DNA of 64,000 bases from Bog-159 sp049511415 (GCA_049511415.1 JBEKYC010000028.1:14449-78448); one strand, 5' to 3'. Counted from the stretch's first letter, positions 35,371 to 44,729 are shown. A program made the numbers and translations. The notes: generated from the sequence alone by a model not told the origin.

Positions 35371-35453
35371 GCTGGGAACCCGGGTGCAGGCCGGCCGCGG
35401 AGGCTACGGGTTCGCAGTTCTGTGCCATAATCGGGAGGACTAAGAGGTACCGG

Positions 35454-36860
35454 ATGCGACGTATTCTCACCCTCTGCCTGATCGGGGTGGCAGCCGTAAC
35501 CGCCTCGCTCGGCCAAACTCTCACCACCCTGGCCAGTTTCAACGGCTCGAACGGCTCGGATCCCCTCGCCAGCCTTGTGCAGGGCCTCGACGGAAACCTC
35601 TACGGGACCACGTATGTTGGCGGGTCCAACAACGGCGGGACGGTCTTCAAGATCACGCCGCGCGGCGGGCTGACATCGCTCTACAGCTTCGCCGTCCCAT
35701 ACGGCGGCGGCCCGGACGATCCCCTCGTCCAAGCTCCGAACGGAAGCTTCTACGGCACAACCCAGGGCGGGGGCGTGGGTTGCGACGGTTTCGGCTGTGG
35801 CACAGTCTTCACCATCACCCCGGAGGGTGCGCTCACCACGCTCGCTGGCTTCTCCGGCGCCGATGGCCGCTACCCCTACGGTTTGGTCCGAGCCACCAAT
35901 GGAGATTTCTACGGCGTGGCCGAAGCCGGAGGCCAGGACATCTATTATTATTGCCCGGGGGGCTGTGGCACGATCTTCATGATCGACGCCGGCGGCAAGC
36001 TGACCATCCTGCACGCGTTCGATTCGAGCGACGGAGCCAACCCTTCCTCGACCCTCATCCAAGCCTATAACGGGCGTGCGTATGGGATAACCATCCTCGG
36101 CGGCGCCGGCAACTATGGCACTGTTTTCCAACTCGCCGCGGGCGGCGCGCTGACCACCCTGCACAGCTTCAACGAATCTGACGGCGAGTACCCCGGCTAC
36201 GGGCTTGTGGAAGCTACCGATGGCAACCTCTATGGGACAACCGCCGGCCCGGGCATTGCTTGTGGCGGGTCCGGTTGTGGAACCGTCTTCAGAATCACCC
36301 CAGCCGGCGACCTGACCACGCTCTACTTCTTCGACTCGACCGGCGGCAATCTGGCAAACGGGACGCTCGTCGAAGGCTCCGACGGGAACTTCTATGGGAC
36401 TACCGTCCAGGGTGGAACTTCACATGCCTGCATCCCTGGCTGTGGCACCATCTTCAGAATCACTCCAACGGGCGACCTGACCACGCTGTTCAGTTTCGAC
36501 TCTATTACCGGCACATCCTTCGGCGGGTTGATGCAGGCTACCGACGGCAACTTCTACGGCACAACCGCCAGCGGCGGGCCATCGAATGATGGCACGGTAT
36601 TCCGGCTGTCAGTGGGTCTCGGCCCCTTCGTCAAGACCCTGCCCATCGCCGGCACGGTGGGATCTACGGTCCACATTCTTGGCACGAATCTGGCAGCCCC
36701 GGCAAGCGTTACCTTCAACGGCACGCCAGCTATCGTCACATTCGTATCGCCCTCCCAAATCATCACGACGGTACCCGCCGGAGCTACCAACGGCAAGGTT
36801 GCCGTAACGCTGCCCAGCGGCACGCTATCGAGCAATGGCCTCTTCGAGGTCCTCCCCTAA
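35454..36860 (+). CDS. GloVer-repeat secreted protein with a C-terminal IPT/TIG domain
   Basis: The 468-residue protein has a signal peptide (MRRILTLCLIGVAAVTASLG) and about eight tandem repeats of ~45 residues, each with G-N-L/F-Y-G-T-T followed by G-T-V-F-K-I-T-P and L-T-T-L-Y-S-F. This is the TIGR03803 (GloVer) pattern and would fold as a beta-propeller-like or solenoid surface protein. The last ~80 residues (P-I-A-G-T-V-G-S-T-V-H-I-L-G-T-N-L) resemble an IPT/TIG immunoglobulin-like domain. GAGG precedes ATG 35454. A binding or adhesion role is an inference. Confidence 0.87.
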   Translation: MRRILTLCLIGVAAVTASLGQTLTTLASFNGSNGSDPLASLVQGLDGNLYGTTYVGGSNNGGTVFKITPRGGLTSLYSFAVPYGGGPDDPLVQAPNGSFYGTTQGGGVGCDGFGCGTVFTITPEGALTTLAGFSGADGRYPYGLVRATNGDFYGVAEAGGQDIYYYCPGGCGTIFMIDAGGKLTILHAFDSSDGANPSSTLIQAYNGRAYGITILGGAGNYGTVFQLAAGGALTTLHSFNESDGEYPGYGLVEATDGNLYGTTAGPGIACGGSGCGTVFRITPAGDLTTLYFFDSTGGNLANGTLVEGSDGNFYGTTVQGGTSHACIPGCGTIFRITPTGDLTTLFSFDSITGTSFGGLMQATDGNFYGTTASGGPSNDGTVFRLSVGLGPFVKTLPIAGTVGSTVHILGTNLAAPASVTFNGTPAIVTFVSPSQIITTVPAGATNGKVAVTLPSGTLSSNGLFEVLP

Positions 36861-36866
36861 GCGCAG

Positions 36867-38135
36867 CTAAGCCCCGATCACTTCGACGCCCAGATAGGGA
36901 CGCAGGGCCTCAGGCACCACCACGCTGCCATCCTTCTGCTGGTAATTTTCGACGATGGCCACCCAGGTACGGCCCACGGCCAGGCCGCTGCCATTCAGCG
37001 TATGCAGGAATTCGTTCTTCCCCTTGGCGGACTTATAGCGGATGGACGCCCGGCGGGCCTGGAACCCTTCGAAGTTGGAGCACGAAGAGATCTCCTTGAA
37101 GCCATTCTGACCCGGCAGCCACACCTCGATATCGTAGGTTTTGGCGGATGAAAAGCCTACGTCACCTGTGCATAGGACGACAGTCCGGAACGGCAAGCCC
37201 AGCCGCCGGAGAATATCTTCCGCGTCGGCGGTCAGCTTCTCTAACTCGTCGTAACTGTGGTCCGGGTGTGCGAACTTGACTAACTCCACTTTCTGGAACT
37301 GGTGCTGGCGGATGATACCGCGTACGTCGCGCCCATAGGAGCCGGCTTCACTGCGGAAACAGGCGGTGTAGGCGCAGAGCTTGACCGGCAGGCGGTCCAG
37401 ATCGAGCGTCTCGTCGCGGTAAAGATTCGTCACCGGAACTTCGGCGGTCGGAATCAGCCAGAAATCGGTGTTCTCGCACTTAAACGAATCCTGTGCAAAC
37501 TTAGGCAACTGGCCGGTGCCGAACATGCTGGCGGAGTTGACCATAAACGGCGGCAGAACCTCGGTGTAGCCGTGTTCCCGGGTGTGCACGTCGAGCATGA
37601 AATTGATCAGCGCGCGCTCCAGACGGGCCCCCAAACCCCAATAGACCGCGAAACGTGCGCCAGTTACCTTGGCCGCGCGTTGCAGGTCCAAGATTCCCAA
37701 CTCGGGTCCCAGGTCCCAATGGGCTTTGGGTTCAAAATCGAACTTGGGCGGCTCGCCGACCCGCCGCACTTCCACGTTGTCGGCTTCGCTGCGCCCCACG
37801 GGCACCGACTCGTGGGGCAGGTTTGGGATCCCGGTGAGCAGTTCCCGAAAGGACTCCTCCGCGGCTTTCACTTCTCCGTCGAGTTCGGCGATCCGGCTGC
37901 CGATGGCGCGCATCTGCTGCTGCCGTTCCGTGGTATCGGCGCCCGACTGGCGCAGCTTTTGAATCTCCGCACTTTCCGCGTTGCGGCGCGCTTTTAACTG
38001 TTCGGATTCGGCGATGGCCGCCCGGCGGCGTTGGTCCAGTTCGCGGAACGTGTCCAGATTCGGGACGTTGCTACGCGTTTGCAAACGCTCGGCAATACGG
38101 TCGAAGTTCGCCCGGAACCATGTTAGATCGTACAT
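36867..38135 (-). CDS. serS: Seryl-tRNA synthetase
   Basis: The 422-residue class IIa synthetase has the N-terminal coiled-coil arm (~25-110) that binds the long variable arm of tRNA-Ser. Motif 2 is F-R-S-E-A-G-S-Y-G-R-D-V-R-G and motif 3 is N-G-S-G-L-A-V-G-R. T-A-E-V-P-V-T-N and E-I-S-S-C-S-N-F are also typical. It charges tRNA-Ser, and tRNA-Sec where present. A TAGCAT box lies 6 bases before ATG 38135. The end is convergent with the GloVer-repeat gene. Confidence 0.95.
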   Translation of the reverse strand: MYDLTWFRANFDRIAERLQTRSNVPNLDTFRELDQRRRAAIAESEQLKARRNAESAEIQKLRQSGADTTERQQQMRAIGSRIAELDGEVKAAEESFRELLTGIPNLPHESVPVGRSEADNVEVRRVGEPPKFDFEPKAHWDLGPELGILDLQRAAKVTGARFAVYWGLGARLERALINFMLDVHTREHGYTEVLPPFMVNSASMFGTGQLPKFAQDSFKCENTDFWLIPTAEVPVTNLYRDETLDLDRLPVKLCAYTACFRSEAGSYGRDVRGIIRQHQFQKVELVKFAHPDHSYDELEKLTADAEDILRRLGLPFRTVVLCTGDVGFSSAKTYDIEVWLPGQNGFKEISSCSNFEGFQARRASIRYKSAKGKNEFLHTLNGSGLAVGRTWVAIVENYQQKDGSVVVPEALRPYLGVEVIGA

Positions 38136-38141
38136 CTATTT

Positions 38142-38147
38142 ATGCTA
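38142..38147 (-). promoter_or_regulatory. Putative -10 box (TAGCAT) 6 bases before serS
   Basis: On the minus strand TAGCAT is followed by six bases (AAATAG) and then ATG 38135. No Shine-Dalgarno sequence is present, so serS may be leaderless when transcribed from here. Confidence 0.4.
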
Positions 38148-38215
38148 TCAAGGGACACCGGATGGTTGGAGACACCACCAGCACACGCGCGGCCGCCGTG
38201 CGCGAGGGCGAGAAG

Positions 38216-38356
38216 CTAGTCGTCCTCTTCTTCAACTGTAACGGGTTCGAGGTCCTCGGCTTCGAAAATCTGGCGGCAGTCGAGACATTCAACGTATTCC
38301 ACGCCGTCTCGCCGCGCAATCATTTCGGTACGGGTGTGCTGGCAAGCGTGCTGCAT
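38216..38356 (-). CDS. 46-residue zinc-ribbon-like protein
   Basis: The minus strand reads M-Q-H-A-C-Q-H-T-R-T-E-M-I-A, then R-R-D-G-V-E-Y-V-E-C-L-D-C-R-Q, and ends with an acidic tail before TAG at 38216. Cys5 with His7, and Cys24 with Cys27, could bind one zinc. The spacing and the acidic tail look coded rather than random. It lies 80 bases upstream of serS on the same strand. I do not recognise the family; a regulatory or RNA-related adaptor role is only a guess. The plus-strand frame over the same bases looks like a shadow. Confidence 0.6.
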   Translation of the reverse strand: MQHACQHTRTEMIARRDGVEYVECLDCRQIFEAEDLEPVTVEEEDD

Positions 38357-38485
38357 AAAGCAAGACTTAGGCTTATTCTACTGAACCGCGACGCCTTGTC
38401 AAGGGGCTGGCCTCAATTTTTTTCAGAATCTTAACCGATTGCAACCTGGAGGCCGGCTGCCGACCGCGTTTTTGGAGCACTACGC

Positions 38486-38491
38486 TACAAT
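38486..38491 (+). promoter_or_regulatory. Putative -10 box (TACAAT) 7 bases before hemB
   Basis: TACAAT ends 7 bases before ATG 38499 and no ribosome binding site fits between them. The message would start at or within a base or two of the start codon. Confidence 0.45.
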
Positions 38492-38498
38492 TTAAGCG

Positions 38499-39479
38499 AT
38501 GCCGTTCCCTATTCAACGATTGCGCCGGCTGCGTGCCAGCGAGCCGATACGCAATCTGGTGCGTGAAACCCGCCTCGATCCGGCGGAGTTCATTCTGCCG
38601 CTTTTCGTGTGTCCCGGCGAACGAATCCGGCGGGAAATTGGCGCCATGCCGGGCAACTTCCAGATGTCCGTGGATGAGTTAGTACGGGAGTGCCACGAGG
38701 TACAGGCGTTAGGGGTCGGCGGTATCATTTTATTCGGCTTGCCGGAAACCAAGGACGAGGCGGCATCCGGCGCCTACGCCGAGGACGGCATTGTACAGCG
38801 AGCTATTCGGGCATTACGGGCCCAACTTCCGAGCCTGCTGATTATTACCGACGTTTGTAACTGCGAGTACACCAGCCACGGACATTGCGGCAAAATTGTG
38901 AACGGCGAAGTGGATAACGACCAGACACTGGAGTGGCTGGCGGCCGCGGCGGTGTCGCATGCGCGCGCCGGCGCAGACATTGTGGCGCCTTCGGACATGA
39001 TGGATGGCAGGGTGGGAGCTATCCGCCGGGAGTTGGACGCGGCTGGCTTTTCGCGCATCCCGATACTGGCCTATGCCGCCAAGTTCGCTTCGGTTTTTTA
39101 TGGCCCATTCCGGGAGGCGGCCGAATCCGCGCCGCAATTCGGCGACCGTCGCAGCTACCAGATGGATCCGGCTAACGGCCGCGAAGCCATGCGGGAAATC
39201 GAATTGGACCTGGAGGAGGGCGCCGACATGATCATGGTCAAGCCGGCCATGCCCTATCTCGATCTGATTCACGAAGCCCGCCGCCGCTACGATGTGCCCG
39301 TCGCCGCCTACCAGGTGAGCGGCGAATTTTCCATGATCGAAGCCGCGGCGCGTAATGGTTGGATCGATCATGACCGCGCCATGATCGAGAGTTTGACTTG
39401 TATCAGGCGGGCGGGTGCGCAGATTATTTTGACTTATTTCGCCAAGCCTGCCGCCAGACTGCTCCGCGCCCAAGGCTAG
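38499..39479 (+). CDS. hemB: Delta-aminolevulinic acid dehydratase (porphobilinogen synthase)
   Basis: The 326-residue protein has the HemB active-site lysines in Y-A-A-K-F-A-S-V-F-Y-G-P-F-R and M-V-K-P-A-M-P-Y-L-D. The metal region is D-V-C-N-C-E-Y-T-S-H-G-H-C-G, with the three cysteines typical of zinc-dependent enzymes. It condenses two 5-aminolevulinate molecules into porphobilinogen, an early step of haem synthesis. Length fits the family. It is followed 21 bases later by the ABC-transporter operon. Confidence 0.95.
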   Translation: MPFPIQRLRRLRASEPIRNLVRETRLDPAEFILPLFVCPGERIRREIGAMPGNFQMSVDELVRECHEVQALGVGGIILFGLPETKDEAASGAYAEDGIVQRAIRALRAQLPSLLIITDVCNCEYTSHGHCGKIVNGEVDNDQTLEWLAAAAVSHARAGADIVAPSDMMDGRVGAIRRELDAAGFSRIPILAYAAKFASVFYGPFREAAESAPQFGDRRSYQMDPANGREAMREIELDLEEGADMIMVKPAMPYLDLIHEARRRYDVPVAAYQVSGEFSMIEAAARNGWIDHDRAMIESLTCIRRAGAQIILTYFAKPAARLLRAQG

Positions 39480-39500
39480 AGAAGTTTTCGGCGGCTCCCC

Positions 39501-40175
39501 ATGATCTCACTCCGCGGCATACGGAAGAGCTTTGACGGCAAGCGTCAAGTCACGGCCCTTGAGCAAGTCGATTTACAAGTCGCGCGGGGTGAGATGCTTT
39601 CTATTGTGGGCGCTTCTGGCTCCGGCAAGTCGACGCTATTGAACCTGATTGGCGGACTGGATCGCCCCAGCACGGGTGAGATCCGCATCGATGGCCAGGA
39701 TATCGCGCGTCTCTCGGACGACGATCTAACCCGTTTGCGGCGCGACAAGATCGGGTTCATCTTTCAGTTTTTCAATCTGCTGCCCAGTTTGAGCTGCATG
39801 GAGAACGTCGCGCTGCCCCTGCATTTGAAGGGGCTTCCGCGCCAGCAGACCAAAGCCCGCGCGCTTGAGCTGCTGGAACTGGTGCAACTCGGGCACCGCC
39901 TGGAACATCTGCCGGACGAACTCTCCGGCGGCGAGCGGCAGCGGGTGGCGATCGCCCGCGCGCTGGCGTTTCATCCGCCGATTCTGCTGGCCGACGAACC
40001 GACCGGAAATCTGGATAGCCACACGGGCGCCGAAATCCTGCGGCTCATTCGCGATCTGCACGAGCGCCTGGGCGCCACCATCCTGATCGTGACTCACGAT
40101 GCGGGCGTGGCGGAGAGTTGCCCGCGCATGGTTACCCTGCAAGACGGCCGCATTGTGGGAGACGTGCGCCGGTGA
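39501..40175 (+). CDS. LolD/MacB-type ABC transporter ATPase
   Basis: The 224-residue ATPase has Walker A G-A-S-G-S-G-K-S-T (37-45), a Q-loop, the signature L-S-G-G-E-R-Q-R-V-A-I-A-R-A-L, Walker B I-L-L-A-D-E-P-T-G-N-L-D and a switch His (V-T-H-D). It belongs to the LolD/MacB group that powers lipoprotein release or envelope export without moving substrate through the membrane. Its stop overlaps the permease start (GTGA), so the two are coupled. It is the first gene of a four-gene unit. Confidence 0.92.
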   Translation: MISLRGIRKSFDGKRQVTALEQVDLQVARGEMLSIVGASGSGKSTLLNLIGGLDRPSTGEIRIDGQDIARLSDDDLTRLRRDKIGFIFQFFNLLPSLSCMENVALPLHLKGLPRQQTKARALELLELVQLGHRLEHLPDELSGGERQRVAIARALAFHPPILLADEPTGNLDSHTGAEILRLIRDLHERLGATILIVTHDAGVAESCPRMVTLQDGRIVGDVRR

Positions 40176-42727
40176 TTCTGCTGCGCCTGATCAGTTGGCC
40201 GTACGCCCGCAAACACCTGCTGCGCTGGCTGCTCACGGTCGGCGGCATCGTGCTGGGCGTAGCGCTGCTGGTGGGCATGTATACCGCCAATCAGAGCGTT
40301 CTGGAAGCCTTCAATCGCACGGTGGAACATATCGCCGGCAAGACACAGCTTCAGATCTCGGCGGGCGATGGCGGCTTCGCCGAGGAAGTGCTGGAACGCG
40401 TGCAGAACGTGCCGGAAGTCCGCGCCGCCGCGCCGGTGATCGAGCAGGTGGTGGACAGCGGAATCCAGGGCCAGGGCAAGCTGCTGATCTTAGGCGTCGA
40501 CATGACCGGCGACCGCAGCCTGCGCGATTACGATCTGGAAGGCGGCGATCAGGATGTAATGGACGATCCGCTGGTTTTCCTGGCACAGCCGGATTCCATC
40601 ATTCTGACCAGCGAATTCGCGGGCCGCAATCACATCGCCAGCGGCAGCAAACTGGCCATGAATACCATGGAAGGCGACAAGCAGTTCACCGTGCGCGGCA
40701 TCCTGCGCTCGGGCGGCATGACTTCCGCCTTCGGTGGCAACCTGGCCATCATGGATATCTATGCGGCGGAGAAATTCTTCGGCATGGGGCGGCGCTTCGA
40801 CCGCATCGATATCGGGCTGAAAGATGGTGTGACGCTGGAGCAGGGCCAGGCGGCGCTGCGGCGCGCGGTGGGTCCGGGCTTCGATGTCGATCCGCCGGCC
40901 GCCCGCGGCCAGACCTTCGAATCGCTCATGGGGGTCTATACCATGACCATGAACGTCGCCAGCGTATTCGCGTTGTTCATTGGGATGTTCATCATTTATA
41001 ACTCGTTCGCCATCGCGGTGACGCAACGGCGCGCGGAGATCGGCATTCTGCGCGCGTTGGGAGCTACCCGCGGACAGATCCGCACCTTGTTTCTGGGCGA
41101 AAGCGCGATTGCCGGATTGGCCGGATCGGCGATCGGCATTGGATTCGGCCTCCTGATGGCGCAGGGACTCACGGCCAGCACCGACGCGTTCATGGAAGGC
41201 GTGATGGGTGTTTCGGCGAATGCGGATCATGTGCTGGTGCGGCCCTGGCTGTTGGTCACGGCGGCGGCGGTTGGCGTCCTCACCAGCATGATCGCGGCCG
41301 TGCTGCCGGCGCGCAATGCGGCGCGCGTCGATCCCGTGAAGGCCCTGCAGAAGGGCCAATACCAGGTGCTCTCGGCGGGCGAGAACCGGCGGCGTCGCAT
41401 CGCCGCGCTGATCGCGATCACCATCGCGGCGGCATGCATCGTGTTTGGCGGCTCCGGCGCTGTCTTTTACCTGGGATACGCGCTGGCGGTGGTGGCCATG
41501 CTACTGCTGACTCCATCGTTGTCGCTGTATCTTTCGAAGCTGCTGCGGTGGCCCTTGCGCTGGCTGCGACCGGTCGAAGGATCGCTGGCCGCGGACAGCC
41601 TGATTCAAGCGCCGCGGCGGACGTCGGCCACGGTGGCGGCGCTGATGCTTTCGCTGGCCTTGGTGATTGCGCTGGGCGGCTTGGCGCGCGCGAGTTATAC
41701 GGAGATCAAGGATTGGATGGACACCACCATGAATCCGGATTTGTTCGTCACCACTTCGGAAGTGATCTCCGCGCGTACCTTTCATTTTCCGGACAGCATG
41801 ACGGACGGTTTGCGGCAATTGCCGGGAATCGGCGAAGTGCAGCCGGTGCGCATTGTGCGCATCGATTTCGGGGGCAGTCCGGTGATGCTGGTGGCGACCG
41901 ATTCGGCGAGCATTGCGCGGCGCACACGCGGCCGCAAAGTGACGGCCGGCGACTTCGACGAAATGTATCGCCTGGCCGCGGAGCAGAAAGGCGCCATCAT
42001 CGCCGATAACCTGGCGCAATTGCAGAAAGTAAAGCTGGGGCAGATGCTCGAAATCCGCACGCCATCGGGCGTGGCGCGGTTGCCAGTGGTGGGCATACTG
42101 AAAGACTACTCAAACCAGTTGGGCACAATTTTCATCGACCGTGTTTTATACCGGCGATATTGGAAAGACGATGCCGTGGATGTCTTCCGGGTCTATTTAG
42201 CGCCCGCGGTTTCGGTGGCGGACGTCAAATCGCGGATTCTCGACCGGTTCTCACGGGAACGCCGCCTTTTTGTGCTGACGAATAAAGATGTGCGCAGTTA
42301 CGTCTTGAAGGTAACCGACCAGTGGTTCGCGATGACGTATTTGCAGCTCTTCGTGGCCGTGCTGGTGGCGATTCTGGGCATTGTCAACACACTGACGGTG
42401 TCCATTGCCGACCGGCGGCGCGAGTTGGGCGTGCTGCGCGCGGTGGGCGGGCTGCGCAATCAGATTCGCCATACGATTTGGATGGAAGCGCTGGCGATCG
42501 GCGTGATCGGGCTGACCCTGGGCGTGGCGGCAGGCGCGGTCAACCTGTATTACCAACTGACCGTCTCACGGGAGAGTTTCGCGGGGATCGCACTCGATTA
42601 CACTTTTCCGTACGGCATCGTGGCCGTGCTGGTGCCCGTGATTCTGGGCGCTGCGTTTGGCTCGGCGCTGCTCCCTGCGGAGGCCGCGGTCCGCAGTTCG
42701 CTGGTGGAGGCTCTCGAATATGAATAA
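40172..42727 (+). CDS. FtsX-domain ABC transporter permease (LolC/E- or MacB-like)
   Basis: The start is GTG 40172, overlapping the ATPase stop. The 851-residue protein has a first helix (~17-38), a large periplasmic MacB-type domain (~40-245), an FtsX membrane domain (~260-395), a further helix pair (~410-460), a second periplasmic domain and a second FtsX domain (~715-845). This double layout matches eight-helix permeases such as those fusing LolC-like and LolE-like halves. It would use ATP hydrolysis to drive lipoprotein or lipid release at the inner membrane. The substrate is not proven. Confidence 0.9.
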   Translation: MILLRLISWPYARKHLLRWLLTVGGIVLGVALLVGMYTANQSVLEAFNRTVEHIAGKTQLQISAGDGGFAEEVLERVQNVPEVRAAAPVIEQVVDSGIQGQGKLLILGVDMTGDRSLRDYDLEGGDQDVMDDPLVFLAQPDSIILTSEFAGRNHIASGSKLAMNTMEGDKQFTVRGILRSGGMTSAFGGNLAIMDIYAAEKFFGMGRRFDRIDIGLKDGVTLEQGQAALRRAVGPGFDVDPPAARGQTFESLMGVYTMTMNVASVFALFIGMFIIYNSFAIAVTQRRAEIGILRALGATRGQIRTLFLGESAIAGLAGSAIGIGFGLLMAQGLTASTDAFMEGVMGVSANADHVLVRPWLLVTAAAVGVLTSMIAAVLPARNAARVDPVKALQKGQYQVLSAGENRRRRIAALIAITIAAACIVFGGSGAVFYLGYALAVVAMLLLTPSLSLYLSKLLRWPLRWLRPVEGSLAADSLIQAPRRTSATVAALMLSLALVIALGGLARASYTEIKDWMDTTMNPDLFVTTSEVISARTFHFPDSMTDGLRQLPGIGEVQPVRIVRIDFGGSPVMLVATDSASIARRTRGRKVTAGDFDEMYRLAAEQKGAIIADNLAQLQKVKLGQMLEIRTPSGVARLPVVGILKDYSNQLGTIFIDRVLYRRYWKDDAVDVFRVYLAPAVSVADVKSRILDRFSRERRLFVLTNKDVRSYVLKVTDQWFAMTYLQLFVAVLVAILGIVNTLTVSIADRRRELGVLRAVGGLRNQIRHTIWMEALAIGVIGLTLGVAAGAVNLYYQLTVSRESFAGIALDYTFPYGIVAVLVPVILGAAFGSALLPAEAAVRSSLVEALEYE

Positions 42728-43475
42728 GTCCATGATTCTTGCGTTGCTCATGGCGACTGCCGCAGGCGCGGCCGAGGACGCGCGGCAGATCGTGGCCGAG
42801 TCGCAGCGCCGCGGGCGCGCCGATTCGCAACGCTACGAGGGTTCGCTCGAAGTAATCAGCGCTAATAACAAGGTCACCAAGAAGCGCTGGCAATCGGACC
42901 GGCTGGGTTCGTACGGTAACAGCAAGGCGGTCATCCGCTTTACCGAGCCTCCCGAGGTCAAAGGCGTGGCGCTGCTGGTGGTGAACCATCCGGACCGTTC
43001 GTCGGATCAATGGATGTGGACACCGGCCATCGGCCGCGACCGCCGCATCGCGCAGCAGGACCGATCCACGCGGTTCTTCGGCACGGACTTCAGTTTCGAA
43101 GACCTGGAGGAGCGCGACGTCGAGCAGTTCGAATACAAGCTGGATGGCGAGGAGGCGATCGATGGCGCCGTATGCTGGCGCATCGAATCGAAGCCCAAGC
43201 AGGGCAAGAGTTCCCAATACACGTCCGCGCGCGTGTGGATTCGCAAAGACAATTATGTTCCGGTGCAGTATGAAAACTACACCAAGGATAAATTGGTGCG
43301 CCGCCTGGTGGAGCGGGATATCCAGAATATTCAGGGGATCTGGACCGCGCGGCTGCTGGAAATGACGGACTTGGGGCGCAATAGCCGCACCATCCTGAAA
43401 CTGGAGAATGTGCACTACAACGTGCCCATGAAGGACGACGATTTTACGGTGCAGGCGCTACGGCGGCAGATGTGA
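42720..43475 (+). CDS. LolA-like outer membrane lipoprotein-sorting protein
   Basis: The ATG at 42720 overlaps the permease stop by 8 bases. The 251-residue product has a signal peptide (MNKSMILALLMATAAGAAE) and a LolA/LppX-like half-barrel domain with V-I-R-F-T-E-P-P-E-V-K-G-V-A-L-L-V, W-M-W-T-P-A-I-G-R-D-R-R-I and F-F-G-T-D-F-S-F-E-D-L. This group of larger LolA relatives is often annotated as lipoprotein-sorting protein and may ferry a lipid or lipoprotein through the periplasm. Operon position between permease and barrel supports this. Confidence 0.87.
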   Translation: MNKSMILALLMATAAGAAEDARQIVAESQRRGRADSQRYEGSLEVISANNKVTKKRWQSDRLGSYGNSKAVIRFTEPPEVKGVALLVVNHPDRSSDQWMWTPAIGRDRRIAQQDRSTRFFGTDFSFEDLEERDVEQFEYKLDGEEAIDGAVCWRIESKPKQGKSSQYTSARVWIRKDNYVPVQYENYTKDKLVRRLVERDIQNIQGIWTARLLEMTDLGRNSRTILKLENVHYNVPMKDDDFTVQALRRQM

Positions 43476-44695
43476 TCGCGCGGGCTTGGGTCTGCGGGCT
43501 GTGGCTCGCCCTGCTCACGGCCGCGGCGTGCGGACAGAATTTTACGCAACGCGGCTTCCTGGAAGCCGACTTCATCGGCTTTCCGCAAACCGCGCCTGAC
43601 GACAGCGGGCAGGAGATCGGCGAGGCGCTGTTTCGTTATGAAGCTTTTTACAAACTGAATTCAGACTGGCAATTTGCCGGCGGCATCGACGCGCGCACGG
43701 ACACGCACGAGCAGGTAGATCGCGCCTGGGAGCTTTCCTGGGACGATCGCCAGCAGCGGCGCCCATCGTTCGAAGTGCGGCAACTCAATGCCACGTACTC
43801 CAAGAAAAAGCTGACCGTAGTATTGGGAAAGCAGTTCATCCGCTGGGGCAAGGCCGATATCCTGAATCCTACCGACCGCTTCGCCCCGCAGGACTACCTG
43901 ACCGTTGTGGATACCGACTTCTTGGGCATCACCGCGGCACGCTTAACCTATGGCGGGCAAGCGGACACGATCGATGTGGTATGGTCGCCCCTGTTCACGC
44001 CCAGCCGTATCCCGCTGCTCGACCAGCGTTGGAGCAACCTGCCGCCGGGTTACGCGGTTCAGGAACTGCAGCCGTCGTTTCCGGGCGGGTCGCAACTGGG
44101 CGCGCGCTGGAACCACATCGGGCGGGTGGCGGAGTATTCGCTGTCGTTCTACGACGGCTTCAACAATCTGCCGCTGTTTAACTTTTCCGAGCCGCAGACT
44201 TTGACGGTGGATGTGGCGCGATATTATCCGCAGATGCGCATGTACGGCGGCGACGCCGCGATTCCGCTGAAGGGCCTAACCATCAAGACGGAGGCGGCGT
44301 ATTTCACATCCACCACGCACACGGAAGATGAATATGTCTTGTACGTGGTGCAAGCCGAACGGCAGGCCGGCGAATGGTTTTTCATCGGCGGATATGCCGG
44401 GCAGGTGGTGACGCTGCATCGTTCGGTATTCGACTTCGCTCCGGACCGCGGCCTGACGAGCGCCTTCCTGGGCCGCGCCGGTTATACCATCGACACCAAT
44501 CGCAATGTGGCGCTTGAGACCGCCATCCGGCAGAACGGCGCCGGCATGTGGGTGAAGCTCGAATACTCGCAGGCGATCGGGGCGCATTGGCGCGCCACCG
44601 CCGGATTCACGTTGATTCGCGGCGATGCGTCGGATTTTTTGGGCCAGTACCGCCGCAACTCGCACGCCCTGCTGGCGCTGCGGTATAGCTTCTGA
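43472..44695 (+). CDS. Outer membrane beta-barrel protein of the Lol-like operon
   Basis: GTG 43472 overlaps the LolA-like stop (GTGA). The 407-residue precursor has a signal peptide (to about residue 21) and alternating amphipathic strands ending in Y-S-F, typical of an outer membrane barrel, with the stretch G-K-Q-F-I-R-W-G-K-A-D-I-L-N-P-T-D-R-F-A-P-Q-D-Y. That stretch recalls the DUF1302/alginate-export-like barrels that co-occur with LolA-like proteins. It may be the outer membrane acceptor or exit channel for whatever the LolA-like protein carries. Confidence 0.82.
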   Translation: MIARAWVCGLWLALLTAAACGQNFTQRGFLEADFIGFPQTAPDDSGQEIGEALFRYEAFYKLNSDWQFAGGIDARTDTHEQVDRAWELSWDDRQQRRPSFEVRQLNATYSKKKLTVVLGKQFIRWGKADILNPTDRFAPQDYLTVVDTDFLGITAARLTYGGQADTIDVVWSPLFTPSRIPLLDQRWSNLPPGYAVQELQPSFPGGSQLGARWNHIGRVAEYSLSFYDGFNNLPLFNFSEPQTLTVDVARYYPQMRMYGGDAAIPLKGLTIKTEAAYFTSTTHTEDEYVLYVVQAERQAGEWFFIGGYAGQVVTLHRSVFDFAPDRGLTSAFLGRAGYTIDTNRNVALETAIRQNGAGMWVKLEYSQAIGAHWRATAGFTLIRGDASDFLGQYRRNSHALLALRYSF

Positions 44696-44729
44696 GGACG
44701 CGCATCGTTTTTGGTGTTAGGGTGGGGAG

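Noticed and set aside
38162..38434. Plus-strand frame before hemB (about 90 residues)
   Set aside because: The opposite strand carries a compact Cys/His-pair protein with better coding character; the plus-strand text has no motif.
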